64,000 bases of DNA from the NCBI RefSeq assembly GCF_028583425.1, contig NC_072805.1, positions 20,036,001 to 20,100,000 of the forward strand, in the 5' to 3' direction. The notes beneath the pieces are model-generated. The model searched no databases. It was given only the letters and a program-made list of their open reading frames with translations, and was not told where the DNA came from. This document shows positions 49,396 to 60,956 of the stretch, in pieces. The stretch is from Eublepharis macularius. Lineage: Eukaryota > Chordata > Lepidosauria > Squamata > Eublepharidae. Both the position numbers and the translations under genes were made by a program. Numbering within the stretch: position 1 is the first letter of the stretch; each line of letters opens with the position of its first letter.

Positions 49396-49895
49396 AATTT
49401 GTCCTTTTATTTTCCTTTTCAAATGGGAAATAAAAAAATTCCAGTAAATCCAATGTTTTTATCCAATACAAAATTCTGTGTACCCTGTATTTATCTGAAA
49501 GGAAGATAACCCTGAACATAAGACAAAAGATTTGGAATATTAAACATAACCGAAACTTGTATGAGAAATTAAGATACTCCCTCTTTTTCTTGAAGGCTTA
49601 TGTGGGAGAAAAAAAAACCTGAGTCTTCCTTTCAAATAAATACTAAGGGTAGCATTTTGCAAACCAAAATTGTACTACATCCTAAACTACGGGGTCAAAC
49701 ATAGTGGAAAGTGAGTGTTGATGAGACAGAAAAACCTGGCTGCTGTCATTTTCATGAGTACCTCAGGAATAAATGGCTGCTGTCATTTTCATGAGTACCT
49801 CAGGAATAAAGTACCTCAGGAATTAAGTACCTCAGGAATAAATTTCACAATGAAATTTCATAAGCACTCTGATAGTCCTGAATTCTCTAGGGTGA

Positions 49896-50183
49896 TGGTT
49901 GTTGTGGGTTTTCCGGGCTGTATGGCCGTGGTCTTAGCATTGTAGTTCCTGACGTTTCGCCAGCAGCTGTGGCTGGCATCTTCAGAGCTGTAGCACCAAA
50001 AGACAGAGATCTTTCAATGTCAGTGTCACTGAGAGATCTCTGTCTTTCGTGCTACACCTCTGAAGATGCCAGCCACAGCTGCTGGTGAAACGTCAAGAAC
50101 TACAATGCCAAGACCACGGCAATGCAGCCCAGAAAACCCACAACAACCATTGTTCTCCGGCCATGAAAGCCTTCGACAATACA
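49896..50183. mobile_element. Snap-back retroposon, group B, with two hammerhead-like cores
   Basis: 12-bp perfect duplication TCTCTAGGGTGA (49884-49895, 50184-50195). Two inverted arms starting GGTTGTTGTGGGTTTTCC. Plus core 50060-50094: CTGAAGA, T, GCCAGC..GCTGGT hairpin, GAAA, CGTC. Minus core 49985-49951: same with a perfect GCCAGC..GCTGGC hairpin. CCT before CTGAAGA can pair with AGG after ACGTC (AAG in the plus copy), giving a stem I. Confidence 0.8.
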
Positions 50184-50448
50184 TCTCTAGGGTGACTTGC
50201 AGAAGTCTAAACTAGATGGGAATTCAGGAGATCTGTGAATCAATCTCTTGCATATTTTAAAAAGTGTACAAAGCAGCCAGGGAGGAAAAGAATTAACCCG
50301 TCCCACCCATTGTTTTCCCGATTTTAGTTCTCTCCTCTACAGGAACTGCTGTTAAATTCACTTGGTATGCAGAAACTCCCAGGCTGATTCCTCAGTATCT
50401 CCAATTAAAAAGACCAGGCAGTAAGGGATGTGAAAGATCTCTGCCTGA

Positions 50449-50566
50449 GGGCCAAGCTACACATGACGAATGACACTTGAACGGCAAGTGGATTGAGTGG
50501 AGGGCAAGTGAACAGGGAGAAATACACTTGCTGTTCAAGTGTCATTCGTCATGTGTAGCTTGGCCC
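50449..50566. mobile_element. Foldback element (PIF/Harbinger-like)
   Basis: Flanked by TGA on both sides; 118-bp near-perfect palindromic element like 3398 and 27238. Confidence 0.77.
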
Positions 50567-50744
50567 TGAGACCCTGAAGAGCTGCTGCCAGTCAGAGTAG
50601 ACAATATGACTCCGATGGACCAACAGTCTGATTCAGCATCACCGAAAACACATAGTAAATTAAAAAAACAAATCATGAAAATACGTTATGAAATAAGAGC
50701 AGACCCCGAGAGCCAGAATAAAATCATAAAATAACTTTCAAAGC

Positions 50745-50950
50745 ACTATTTACATTTATTTATTTTTATTTATTATTTATTATATTAGATTTTTAGTCTT
50801 CCCTCCCCACTGAGCGGGCTCAGGGTGGAGCACAACATTTTAATTTAAATAAAAACATATAAAAGCAGATAAAGCATTACAAAAAAATTTAAAACACTAC
50901 ATACAATAAAAACTTCTTCTCAGATGGCGATGGAAGAGTTACTTCATTTC
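50745..50950. repeat. AT-rich tail block
   Basis: TTTATTTATTTTTATTTATT followed by CTTCCCTCCCCACTGAGC, the kind of tail shared by several reptile SINEs/LINEs. It contains the only dense minus-strand AATAAA runs downstream of the NLRC5-like stop, and these are probably of repeat origin. Confidence 0.45.
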
Positions 50951-51929
50951 AGGCATGACCCATATATCCATATCTATAGATATATATAGGGTGGTGGACA
51001 GATCTTTTCAAGTCAAGTCAAGTATGGCCGGCGGGGGCCCAGCCTAGCCTCCGCCATATGCCTGGCGGAACGTCTCTGTCTTACAGGCCCATCGGAAGGA
51101 TAATAAATCCTTCCCAATGTCCCATCTATAGTTGCCCTGATCCTTGAATTTGAACCCAGGACTTTCTGCAAGTGAAGCAGATGAGCTCAGTCACTGGACT
51201 ACAACCCTTTCTATGCTGCCCTAGCATGAAAGTTCAGGATAGACTGAAATCTTGCAGAGAAAAACATGTTTAGTCTTGTGCACAAATTTATACAAGTGCA
51301 GACCCTCACCCCCAAATCCAGCTTCCTGAGAATCCCAGAGTTCATTAAAAATAATACGTATACCCTTATAACTCTGAAGATCAGCTGGGAAATGTTTGAG
51401 CCTCTCCTAGCAATATCTTACACGCCGAGGGAGGGGGGGGGGTCACCAAGTATTTCCAGCGTTGGAGGGGGAGAACTAGTACAGACCTTCCAAAGGCCGT
51501 TTGCCTCTCCCTGGGACTAGAAAAAGCAAAATAAGTTATGCAAAATAAGTTAATCCCTGCAAATCTGCAAGCTTTACGCAGCTTTGAAGAATTTTGTCTT
51601 TTCTTGGCACAGAATTTGGGTTACACAGATGATGAATTTTGATAAACTCAGTTCTGGCGGAACCCTGTTGTCTCATGGTGTAGATGTTTAAAAAAGTGGG
51701 CTTTCTGCACCCTCTTCCCATCGAGCAAAAGCCCAGATCCTGCCTCTTCTATATGAGAATTCTGCCTTGTCCTAGCCGGCTGCTTGTTCTTGGCTGTGCT
51801 GATGGCATGAACAGGACTTGTGCTTCTGTGCTTTGAACTACCCTTTTGTTCACAGGCTGTCTTCCTTTGCAATTGGCAGTAATATCATCACCAACGGTGT
51901 GGCTGAATGCAACCTTGTTTACTCCCTTT

Positions 51930-52008
51930 TTAAGCTGAGAAATGCAGCCGAGGCTCTTCCTTGTTCAGATCCCGCTCTGCCTCCTTGGAAATCCTGTTGT
52001 GCCATAAC
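51930..52008 (-). CDS. NLRC5: NLRC5-like receptor, last coding exon with stop
   Basis: After a strong acceptor (CCTTTTGTCTTTGTAG) the exon reads LWHNRISKE, AERDLNKEEPRLHF, SA and then TAA at 51932-51930. The first base completes the R codon of the preceding LRR exon, and the joined product VR-LWHNRI is a normal LRR start. A tail of the form ...Q..L...EPR(I/L).F/L closes the related CIITA protein as well, so this is the natural C-terminus of the LRR domain. Downstream 3' UTR must lie below 51930, but no convincing minus-strand polyadenylation signal was found outside repeat tails. Confidence 0.85.
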
Positions 52009-52419
52009 CTACAAAGACAAAAGGAGCCGATTAGAGACCTTCCCCCAGTCTGCTCCCCTTTCTTCTTTCCAGTGGGATCCACTGCAGAAGAGCTGCATTT
52101 TTTCTAAAATGGGGGGCTGGGAAAGAGGTTTGGGGCACAGTTTCTCCAGGGCAGGCGTGACAACTGCATACAATCAGAATAATGTTTATTTCACAAGGTC
52201 AAAGGCCATCACAATTAAACCAATAAAACACATAAGTAAAATATGAAGGCAACTACATAAGTGACCAGAGACTCACTAAAGTGTGGCTACAAGGACATTA
52301 ATTTGGGCCACTGACCTGTATGGGACACAGGTATTCTGTGGTCACACTTGAAACTACTGCACATGTGTTGTGCTCTGGACTCCTCTGCAGTCACTTATAA
52401 GACCAATTAGAGAGACACT

Positions 52420-52643
52420 GGCCATTTCCTCACATCTCCCCCTCCCACAAAATAGCACAAAACTTACGGAATGACGCACCTTCATGGCACAATATTCCAT
52501 CATGACTTTGCTTCATGGCGTGTTTTCTGACGTCATCGCGCCACGAAGCAAAGTCATGTCAGGAAATTGCACCATGAAGGCGCAATGTCCCGTACGTTTT
52601 GCACTATTTTTCAGGAGGGGGAAGAAGACGTGTGGAAATGGCC
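52420..52643. mobile_element. Foldback element, GGCC(A/G)TTTCC ends, in NLRC5 intron
   Basis: Ends GGCCATTTCCTCACATCTC and GTGTGGAAATGGCC with 3-bp direct repeat ACT. The interior palindrome is CATGACTTTGCTTC... with its complement. Confidence 0.65.
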
Positions 52644-53451
52644 ACTGATTGATTCTGCACATGCAGTGGAATGAAACAACAAGAACGGACTGCTCTGCTT
52701 CCAGCAACAAGTAGGAGATACCACTTTTGAATGTTCCTTCATGTAAAACCCTCCTGCGTGTAGAAAACTAGCAAAACACAGAGAAAGGTTCCAACCTAGT
52801 CCTTTCCCTGCTGTGGTATTTTCTGCTCACAAGGAGGCATGTTCCTTGTGAAGCATTAGGGAAACATTCAGGAATGCAATCTATCTCTAGTTGGAAGTAG
52901 TGCACTACCCCCGCCCCTGTTCTGCTGCCAGCTGCCACTGCAGTAGTCAATGGGAGTAAAAAAAAAAAACCTTTCCCATCAATGCAATGGTGTTATGTCA
53001 CTTCCAGGGAAAACACAGAAATTTTACCATAGAGTTTCTGGTGATGCCTAGAGCAGCATGATGTCACTTCCAGTTTTCCTCCAGAAGTGACCTTCACCGT
53101 TGCACTGACAGTCCCTGCCCCCCTGGATTCCAGTTAGCTATCAGTTGCTGGCGGGCACCCCTACTTGGTTCCCTCATCCATTTTGCTCCCGTAACAACCC
53201 CACAAGGTACGCAGACTGTATGGTAACTCAGTTCCCATAGCTGGCGCACAAGACTTCAAAGTTTTCTTTGCATTCTACATTACAAGGGAAAAAAAGTTCA
53301 GTGAAGCAGGGTAAACAACATGCAGTGTGCTCACACAAGTTAATTAATTCAGCCTTGACCAGAAAGGCATACCCAGCCAGAGTTTGCCAGCAAGAAATAA
53401 ATATGCTCCCCTAACGGTGAGAAGCAGCTACTTCGTTCATGGGGAACTCAC

Positions 53452-53535
53452 CGTACAGACTGGATTCTTCGACACCGAGCAAGCTCTTCAGCTAGCCTTC
53501 TGACCCCGCAGTCTGTGATTTTGTTATAGTCCAGA
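53452..53535 (-). CDS. NLRC5: NLRC5-like receptor, LRR exon (penultimate)
   Basis: This 84-nt exon starts and ends in phase 2 and encodes one leucine-rich repeat: LDYNKITDCG, VRRLAEELARC, RRIQSV. The acceptor is TTAAAAAG and the donor ACG|GTGAGT. It joins in frame to the previous exon (RLRVL-D) and to the last exon (V-R-LWHN). LxxNxIxDxG followed by LAxxL is the ribonuclease-inhibitor-type LRR used by NLR proteins. NLRC5 is the interferon-inducible transactivator of MHC class I genes; the LRR array is its C-terminal part. Confidence 0.88.
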
Positions 53536-53822
53536 CTTTTTAAACAGAAGACAAAAGCTGTCAATCACATCTATTTATCAGAAGAACAGGGTTTAAACAA
53601 TATAACAAAGCAGCCCCAGCTCCTTTTCTGCCTCATCCTAACAACATGAAACACAGATACTGCAAATGGGTCACTGAGCAGGCAATAATGGGGGAAGTGC
53701 CACATTTTCTGTTTGCCCCCTCCCTTAAGGTTCAACACTGACCTGTGTGACCCATGCAGTGTCCCTTTTCCCTCCTCCAAACACACACCCACTCGCTGCT
53801 TTGGGGACACATCTGTTTAAAG

Positions 53823-54226
53823 CAAGGGTCATTTCGTAGAAAAAGAGCTGGAGGAACTCATTAGCATAAATAATCAGCATAACTCATTAGCATATGTCAC
53901 ACCCCTTGACATCGCCTGAAGTGTCATTAGCATAATTGATTTGTATATGCCACACCCCCTGACATCACCTATCCTGACTGTTTTGGATCCAATCCTGGCC
54001 ATTCGGGGCTGAAATTGGGGCCTGAATGGTCAGGATCGGGCTGCTGCTGAGTGGGAGAGTATCCACCACCCATCAGAGGCCCGATCCTGGCCATTTCGGC
54101 CCCAGTCCAGGCCGAAACGGGCCCAAAATGGTCGAGAGTCAGATGGGCGGGGCCACCTGACATGTGACCTCTTTGGGGAACTGCCGGAACTGTGTTCCTG
54201 CACGTTCCCCCTCAAAATGAGCCCTG
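53823..54226 (-). mobile_element. hAT-like non-autonomous element, family 2, in NLRC5 intron
   Basis: Perfect 8-bp duplication GTTTAAAG (53815-53822, 54227-54234). Ends CAAGGGTCATTTCG and CAAAATGAGCCCTG. Confidence 0.9.
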
Positions 54227-54895
54227 GTTTAAAGTATCTCCACAAAGTACAACCAATGGCTTCTTAACAAACAGGGAATGGCTGGCTGGATACAGAAGAC
54301 AGTGTGCTACCATAGCCTGTTTCAGATATTACAGTTGCACATACCAATTTTCCAATGACATGTCTCAGGACCAGCACACCTGAACCACCTGTGATACTTC
54401 CAATATGGACAGTCGCCATGTTGTATGAACACGGGCAACATGTATATTTAACATGCAGCCTTGCTAAAGTGTGAACACAAACACAGCAGTCAGTTTGCCT
54501 GTATCAGGGCTGTATGAACATGGTAAATCTATATATGGCACCTGATCACGTAGCACAGAGACTGCACGTGTCAGGAAGATCTATGCATGGTTGGTATGCG
54601 CAACCGTAACATACGAAAAGAGCAAGGAAACACTTAAGCAAGGAACTCGTCATCCGTATTGTATGGTCATCACAGTGTGGCCAGCTTCACTCCATCTCTG
54701 CTACCCCACATTTCCAGTTGGTCACAGAGCAGGCATTATTAAGCCAATCTCACTACACAGCCAGAAACCTCAGGGGGTGGATTCTCTCCAACTGGCTGCA
54801 GTTGTCCCATGGCAGGGTTTGTAGAGTCAGCTTTTGACACTGATCCAAGCAGCCCCTCCAGGCAGTAGTCATTTTAGAAGTGCCAATGAATCCAT

Positions 54896-56038
54896 AACCA
54901 AGATTCAGGTCCAGTTGCACCTTAGAGACCAACTAGAGACCATCTGATGAAGGGAGCTGTCTGGGGTCTGAGGCTCAGGCCCCAGACTCACCAAGAGAAG
55001 AGGACAGGGGAAGGCTGGGAGACAGTGGCGTGGCTGCCCCAATGGACACCCAGGTCCAGAACCCACCAGCACCAGAGGGAGGGAAAGAAGCTCCCAAGCC
55101 TCAGAGGGTCAGATGGGGCAAGTGGAAACCAGCTAGCCCTACCCTCCGGTGGGAGGCTATGAGCCCAGACAAGGAGAGCAAGGACAGCCAGGAAGGAACT
55201 CGAACAGAGGGAGAGGGCACAGGAAGCAGCAACAGCCAGCCAGCAGCAAGCCATCCAGCAACCTTACCAGCAGGGAAGGAAAGGCAGACAGGGCAACCAA
55301 GGGCTGTGTCCCAACCTGCAGGCAAGCTAGAAAGGGTTAGCCAGGACCAGGTGAGGCTAGGAGCAAAGCAGCCACAGGTGGGGCTGCCTGAGGCCATCAA
55401 CAGAGAAAGCCCAGCAGCCAGCAAAGGAGGCGCAGGTGTGGCTGCCCAGACCAGACAGCAAAGCAACAACAGGTATGGCTGCCTAGGAGAGCCATGGCCA
55501 TGGCTAGAGGGCTGGGGGTGTGGTTAGCAGGTGCAGCCGGGAATGAGTAAAGGTATATAAGGGAAGTTCTCCCACAAGGTGGGGTGGTGAGTTAGGAGCA
55601 GGAAGTGGGTTGTGTAGGAGTGAGAAAGTGAGAGAAAGGTTGGAAGGAGGAAGAACTGGAGGGAGGGAGGGAGGAGAGAAGGAAGAACTAGCAAGGAGGA
55701 GGCAAAGAGGGTGGAAGCTGTGGAAGGCTGGAAGTAGGAGGGTGCCGCAAGGACCCTGACAGGTTGAGCAGGCCTGCAAGTGGTAGAGAGGGAGCAAGGG
55801 TGATGTATGCCTCTCCTCCTTCCACAGAGTGGGGTCCTGTGCAGTCCCTGTCCATGGCCAAGGGCCGCAGTTCAGGCATACCAACGCCATGTGCAGCTAT
55901 GCCCCGGCCAAAGCCTTACAGGAGCTTTGACTCCTGAAAGCTCATACCCCAGAAATCTAGTTGGTCTCTAAGGTGCTACTGGACCTGAATCTTGCTTCTA
56001 CTATAGACCAACATCCCCTACCCACCTGAAACTATCTT
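54896..56038 (+). mobile_element. Group C retroposon split by a solo LTR
   Basis: 11-bp duplication AATGAATCCAT (54885-54895, 56039-56049). The left arm runs to 54957 and the right arm resumes at 55926. Rejoined across the LTR, the core pieces are CTGATGA (54944-54950), a GGGAGC..CTCC hairpin and GAAA (55936-55939), then GCTC and ATACC, all conserved. Confidence 0.78.
54958..55920 (+). mobile_element. Putative solo LTR of an LTR retrotransposon
   Basis: 963 bp beginning TGTCTGGGG and ending CTTACA, flanked by a 5-bp duplication GGAGC. A TATA-type box (GGTATATAAGGG) is at about 55550. A 165-codon frame at 55030-55527, with no recognisable domain and a low-complexity Q/P/S/G composition, lies in what would be U3; I do not treat it as a gene. 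No internal region or second LTR is present. The family (ERV or Gypsy) cannot be decided. Confidence 0.7.
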
Positions 56039-56435
56039 AATGAATCCATGAGGTGCACCCAAGACTCCCTTGCAACATCGGAGGGGATTTCTGAAGTTCC
56101 ACCAGAATGTTATATTCCACCATTCTCTTTGGCATTCTGAGGTTTCTGGGTGGAAAGGCCAGTTGGGGGCACACCCTGTATTGAAGCACTGTGGTTGCTG
56201 AGAGCAGCAGAAAAGTCCTGGCTACCATGGCATCCAGGGCTGCATCCACACATCCATGGATTCTGTGCTACTGTTACATTATAGCAATCATTTGCAAATG
56301 GATAGTCTTGTCCATACAGGAAAGAGGAGAAGTGAATGATTCCAGCTACAGTGCAATATCCAGCGAGGTGTGGATGCGGCCAACCTGTTCCTTCTTTAAT
56401 GCAGGACTTTTGTGCTTGCAATGACTTCTACTCAC

Positions 56436-56519
56436 TCCAGTACTCTTAGTCTCTCCATCCCCGGAAGAATCTGGGCCAGTTCCAGGACGCTGTCATCACC
56501 AAGTGCATTCCATGACAGG
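56436..56519 (-). CDS. NLRC5: NLRC5-like receptor, LRR exon
   Basis: This is an 84-nt phase-2 exon with acceptor CCTCTTTAG and donor TGGA|GTGAGT. It encodes LSWNALGDDSVLELAQIL, PGMERLRVL. It joins in frame upstream to EEIV and downstream to the D of LDYNKI. The pattern L..N.LGD...L.LAQ.L is one complete 28-residue LRR. Confidence 0.88.
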
Positions 56520-57834
56520 CTAAAGAGGGAAACAACCATCAAGAACAGTGAATCAGTTCATCGGACAGTCTAGCGGCACCCAATGCTGGCGCCTTGTTGA
56601 AGCGATGCAAATCTGGGTCTTGTGCTGCTCAGAGCCTGGATATACTCTTGGTATGCCACTTGGAAGTGCCATGATGGAAGAAAAGGCAGGAAATAAATGC
56701 AAAAAATAAACTGCCTGTGCATCCCTAACGTAACTGATCAAGGAAATACGAATGGGGCCATAGGGAGAGAACTGCTGCATAGGGAAATGGGATCAAGGAC
56801 GTAGGGTGTAAAGGAGCAGAAGGAAGCCGCTACAACAGCAGATCCCAAATTGTTTGCCAGAGAGTACGTTGGTACATTGTATCAGAAATGCTACTGTGCA
56901 GTAGGAAATTAACTTATAAAATGTTCCGGCCCTTGTAAGCTTAAATCAACGACCTACTAAGATGCATACTCCATCTTTGACAATTCAATTCTCTGACCGG
57001 ACCTCCTTCCAGCAGTGCTGCTGAGGACTGGTAATTATCTGTCACAGAGGATGCCCATCACATCTCTGCGTGAGTTACTGCTCTGTGCCTGCTTCTTTTG
57101 CATCAGCACACTCGGAGCAGTGATTCGTGCAGAAATACAATGGATGGGGTTGTCTGCAGGCAAGTAATTCTTACTCTCACTCACAAGGGAAGCCTTCAGA
57201 TGAATCAGGCATGCCCTCATAGTTTAATTCAGGAAAACAAGTATGAGCACCAGGCATTTGCAACCTACATATTCAGGATGCTGATTCCCAGGTTGGTCAG
57301 TCCAGACGGGGTACAGCGACCGTCAACCCCGAATGGCAACAGTAACTCTAACTTCTGAAGCGCTACCTATGCTGCTGGGAGGGACACCTGGAAGTGAACC
57401 TGTATTTCTGTAGCTGCAAAGGCACTTAAGGGGCCATTGACAGAGCTTCATGGTGCATTGAATCAGCATTCTGCTCAAGGCAATGAAATCGTCTGAGTAA
57501 TGGGACAAGTTTAAAAGAGGCTTGTGTGTTTGCATGGAAGGGAGAGATAGAGAGACCACTCAGAAGTCTGAACTGGGCATTCTGCACACAAGAATGAGCT
57601 TGTGTGGCTTTTCCCACTGCTGCTGCCGTTGTCAACACAGTGCAGCCACAACAGGGCTTCCACATGTCAGGGTTTCTCCACAGCCTCCTTGCTCCAATCC
57701 CTTGTGGTGATTGCTTTTTTAAAAAAATTGACAAAAGCATTTTAACATTATAACAGTGATAATTCTATGACACAATCAAAATGTATGCAGATCCAGAGAA
57801 GGAGCACATGAAGGGATGAGCCAGTGCTTGGCTT

Positions 57835-58075
57835 TCATGGCCCTTTCTTACATGCCCAGGGTAATGCCGATTACCATTTTGGAGTCCGGAAGGAATTTTC
57901 CTCCAGGTCAGTTTAGCTGAGGATTCTGGGGGGGTTTGGCTTCCTCCGGGCATAGAGCAGGGGTTACTGGGGGAAGCGTGGAGGGAGATAGCTGTGAATT
58001 CCCTGCATTGTGCATGGGGTTGGGCTAAATGACCCTTGGGATCCCTTCCAGCTCTGTTTCTATGAATATCAGGTT
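57835..58075 (+). repeat. CR1 LINE 3' end in NLRC5 intron
   Basis: GCATTGTGCATGGGGTTGGG, CTAAATGACCCTTGGGATCC and CTTCCAGCTCTGTTTCTATG are the typical CR1 3' end. 5' truncated. Confidence 0.75.
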
Positions 58076-58662
58076 CTGAGCATTCTCAGCTTCTTTTTTA
58101 AGTGAATCTCTAGGTAGCCCCTCTTGACACAGAAAAAAAAAGGGGAAAGGCACATTTACACAACAAAAGGGGGCTAGAGACATCCTTTTTAAAAAATGAA
58201 AGGTGGGAATTCAAGAGAACTTGACAGATGGTTATTACGCTATCACGATATATCAATGGCTGATTTCTGAAAAAAAAACCCCAAAAAAATGGGGGTGGGA
58301 TGGAATGGAATGGCCACCGTGAGGGCTGAGGTAAGGAAAATGGGGCTGATACGGGTGGGATCGGGAAGATTCAGACTTTCCTGTCTACATGGGTAACACT
58401 TTGAATTTGCCGTAGTCATTCCCAAAGCAGGCTGGGGAAAGACTGCAGGAAATGTAGGGAAAACCTGGGCGGTGCACCAGATGACCACAAAGGTGTGGGG
58501 GGAGTGAGACCTCACCCACTTCCCAACTTCCCACCACAGCATCCAAATTGGGGCAAACAACCCCATGTGTAAGGGACCCATGTATGAGGGCGTTGATGTT
58601 ACGGCAGAATCTAATGCTAAGTCATAAGATACAGGTGCCCAAATTCTCTGCTTTCTACTCAC

Positions 58663-58746
58663 ACAATCTCTTCAAGCACAGCACAGCGGCTAACCCCAAA
58701 GGCAAGGGGCTTGGAAACCGAGTCATCAATTCCGCACATTTTCAGT
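58663..58746 (-). CDS. NLRC5: NLRC5-like receptor, LRR exon
   Basis: This is an 84-nt phase-2 exon with acceptor TTTTTTTCAG and donor TTGT|GTGAGT. It reads LKMCGIDDSVSKPLAFGV, SRCAVLEEI. It is the most divergent of the six repeats: P replaces the usual small residue before LA, and the usual asparagine of the LRR is a cysteine. Length, phase and both splice sites are nevertheless intact, so it is probably functional. Confidence 0.82.
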
Positions 58747-58899
58747 CTGAAAAAAACATACATTGTACAATCTAAGTCAGCTTGACATGTCAGCTGTTGT
58801 ATCTGAAGGACTATCCCTCCCCATGTGTAGCCGTACGTCAGTTGGGGCCTTTTGGTTGTCACATTTTTGTTGTTCCCCCCACTCACTGTGTACTACAGC

Positions 58900-59129
58900 C
58901 AGGGCATTTTTTCAGCTGGAATGTGGGGGAACGGAGTTCCGGAACCTCTTGAAAATGGTCACATGGCTGGTGGCCCCGCCCCTGATCTCCAGACAGAGGG
59001 GAGTTGACTGGGAATCTAAACTGCCCTCTGTCTGGAGATCAGGGGGTGGGGCCACCAGCCATGTGACCGTTTTCTCTGAGGGCAACCCACTGAGTTCCAC
59101 CAACCTCTTTTCCCAGAAAAAAAGCCCTG
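58900..59129 (-). mobile_element. hAT-like non-autonomous element, family 1, in NLRC5 intron
   Basis: 8-bp duplication ACTACAGC / ACTGCAGC (one mismatch). A shorter, reverse-oriented copy about 150 bp upstream (transcriptionally) of the LRR exon at 58663-58746. Confidence 0.87.
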
Positions 59130-59210
59130 ACTGCAGCCTGTTCTTTCTCTTGTGTGGTTCTCACCTTATGGAGCAGGTTCCTTGAGAAGGTGGGAGGGAA
59201 GACATTGACT

Positions 59211-59408
59211 GTTTCCACATGACTTACCGGCTGACGAAACGTTCTGCAAAACACCTGGAAGATAGCATCTTCACACCAGGAAGACACTTTCATCCAGGAG
59301 TTTTGTGCAAAGTAGCGTCTTCCTGGTGTAATTTCGCACAAGAAGACGCTATCTTCCGGGTGTTTTGCGGAACGTTTCATCATCCAGTTAAGTTGTGTGG
59401 AAATGGCC
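59211..59408. mobile_element. Foldback element, GGCC(A/G)TTTCC ends, in NLRC5 intron
   Basis: Ends GTTTCCACATGACTTA and GTTGTGTGGAAATGGCC; direct repeat ACT. It contains two GAAGACGC/GCGTCTTC-type sub-palindromes. Confidence 0.62.
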
Positions 59409-60644
59409 ACTGTCTTTCAGCATTTTTATAAGGCACTGCAAGGCCATTTTGCTTGTGAGAACTTTTCATGAGGCTTTGTTGTGTGTTGTGTGTTTTTAAA
59501 TCTTGAAACTGTAAGCTGTCTTCAGCCACAAGGGAAAGGTGGGGTATGAATATTTTAACAAATGGCTTTCCTCGAATATCTCAGAGAACGGTGATTTTGG
59601 CTGTATCCGCACATCATTAGATATTGTGCCACTGTGTGTGTTAGGAATCGTTTAAGGCTGGATTGTTGTGCACACACAGGGAAATCCATTTGGGAATATC
59701 TGCTGTAATGCAACAATAATGAAGTATCCCATGCCGTAAGGATGCAGCTTTTTGTAATTTTGTTGTTGTTGTTAAGATCACTTCAGACAGTGTCGTTCTT
59801 CCTCAACGTATTTTAAACATGGCATTGCATTCATGAATGGGTTGTGAAAAGTTAGGATGGGCAGCTGATTTTAACCCCATGTTACTGAAATCGGGAGTGA
59901 TGTTCTGCTTCAAAAACACATGGAAAAACCACGGACACGCTCTATGCTACAAACAACAACAAGAGTCTGGTTTCCTACATTCAGGAAAGCCAGTTTCTGC
60001 AATCAGAATCAACTATGCTGGTTACGTATACTTGCACGCAACGGCTCACTTTGCATTATTTCTTCTGCTTCTGAGACCCAAGTCATCTATAGGATTCTGA
60101 AGTTTCTGGCAAGATCCAGGCCAATAAAACAGTCAAACTTGATGTGACTTTGTCCCCCAGCGGGTTCCCTCGAATCTCATTCATGTTATTGCAACTGCAG
60201 CTGCTGGGAGACGAGTTCCCAAGTGTTGCAGGGGTCTGTTTTGGATCAGGAATGTGGCATGGGTCGGCAGAGGTGGCGGTGTGTTTGAAGCCCATTCTTC
60301 CCCTACACCCCATGGTCCAATCTGAGTAGGGCCCTGAGGCACTTGGGATATTAGATCCCAGCTGCTGCTGTCAGATTGACCTAAGTGAAATGTGGGTTGG
60401 AGGATGTCAGACTTGACATAGAGGGGAAAAGTCACATCTGGTTTGACCTTAAGGAGTTTGAGTCTTGAATGGGCTGCATGAGCAGGGAAAAGCCTGGAAG
60501 CTCTACAGCCTATCGAAATCTAGCCCACTGGTTGCTAGGAGTCCGATTGACACTGCTGCCTCTGGCTCCAGAGGTTTGATCAAATGTTTCCCATCTGTTT
60601 TCACTCTTTGCTTGGCAGGCATAAGTGCCTGATTTAAGGTCATG

Positions 60645-60815
60645 GCTACAATGCAGGACTCTGACTCCTGGCATGAAATCTCTTCTCCATCATAAATTCA
60701 ATTTGGTGACCTGGGGCCAGTCGCCATCTCTCAGCCTAGCCTAACCAATTTCACAGGTTGGTTGCATGTATACCATCCTGGGATCTTTGGAGAAAAGGCA
60801 GGACTTAGGGGTGAA
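60645..60815 (+). repeat. tRNA-derived SINE, decayed
   Basis: Body CTCAGCCTAGCCTAACC and GAGAAAAGGCAGGACTTAG match the 43645 family; the head is degraded. Confidence 0.55.
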
Positions 60816-60956
60816 AGATACACAGAAACACTAAAAGGGAAGATGGATGGAACCGCACTGCGGATCCCAAACAAACTGGAGCCATGCAACTCGGAATATA
60901 TGCAGCCCAGATTATACCCTGTCTCCTTGCAAAGATTACTTAAGAGAAGTACTTAC

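Larger units (their letters stand above)
46861..51929. other. Spacer between NLRC5-like stop codon and CPNE2 CpG island
   Basis: This must include the 3' UTR of the NLRC5-like gene (next to 51930) and the CPNE2 upstream region. It contains snap-back retroposons (48410, 49896), a tRNA-derived SINE (49178), a foldback (50449) and AT-rich SINE-type tails (49045, 50745). The only AATAAA-like runs on the minus strand lie in those tails, so the poly(A) site of the gene is not called. No identifiable content was seen in 47100-48400. Confidence 0.6.

Noticed and set aside
51648-51872. Minus-strand open frame just below the NLRC5-like stop
   Set aside because: No acceptor, no LRR pattern and it lies after the natural C-terminus; most likely 3' UTR.
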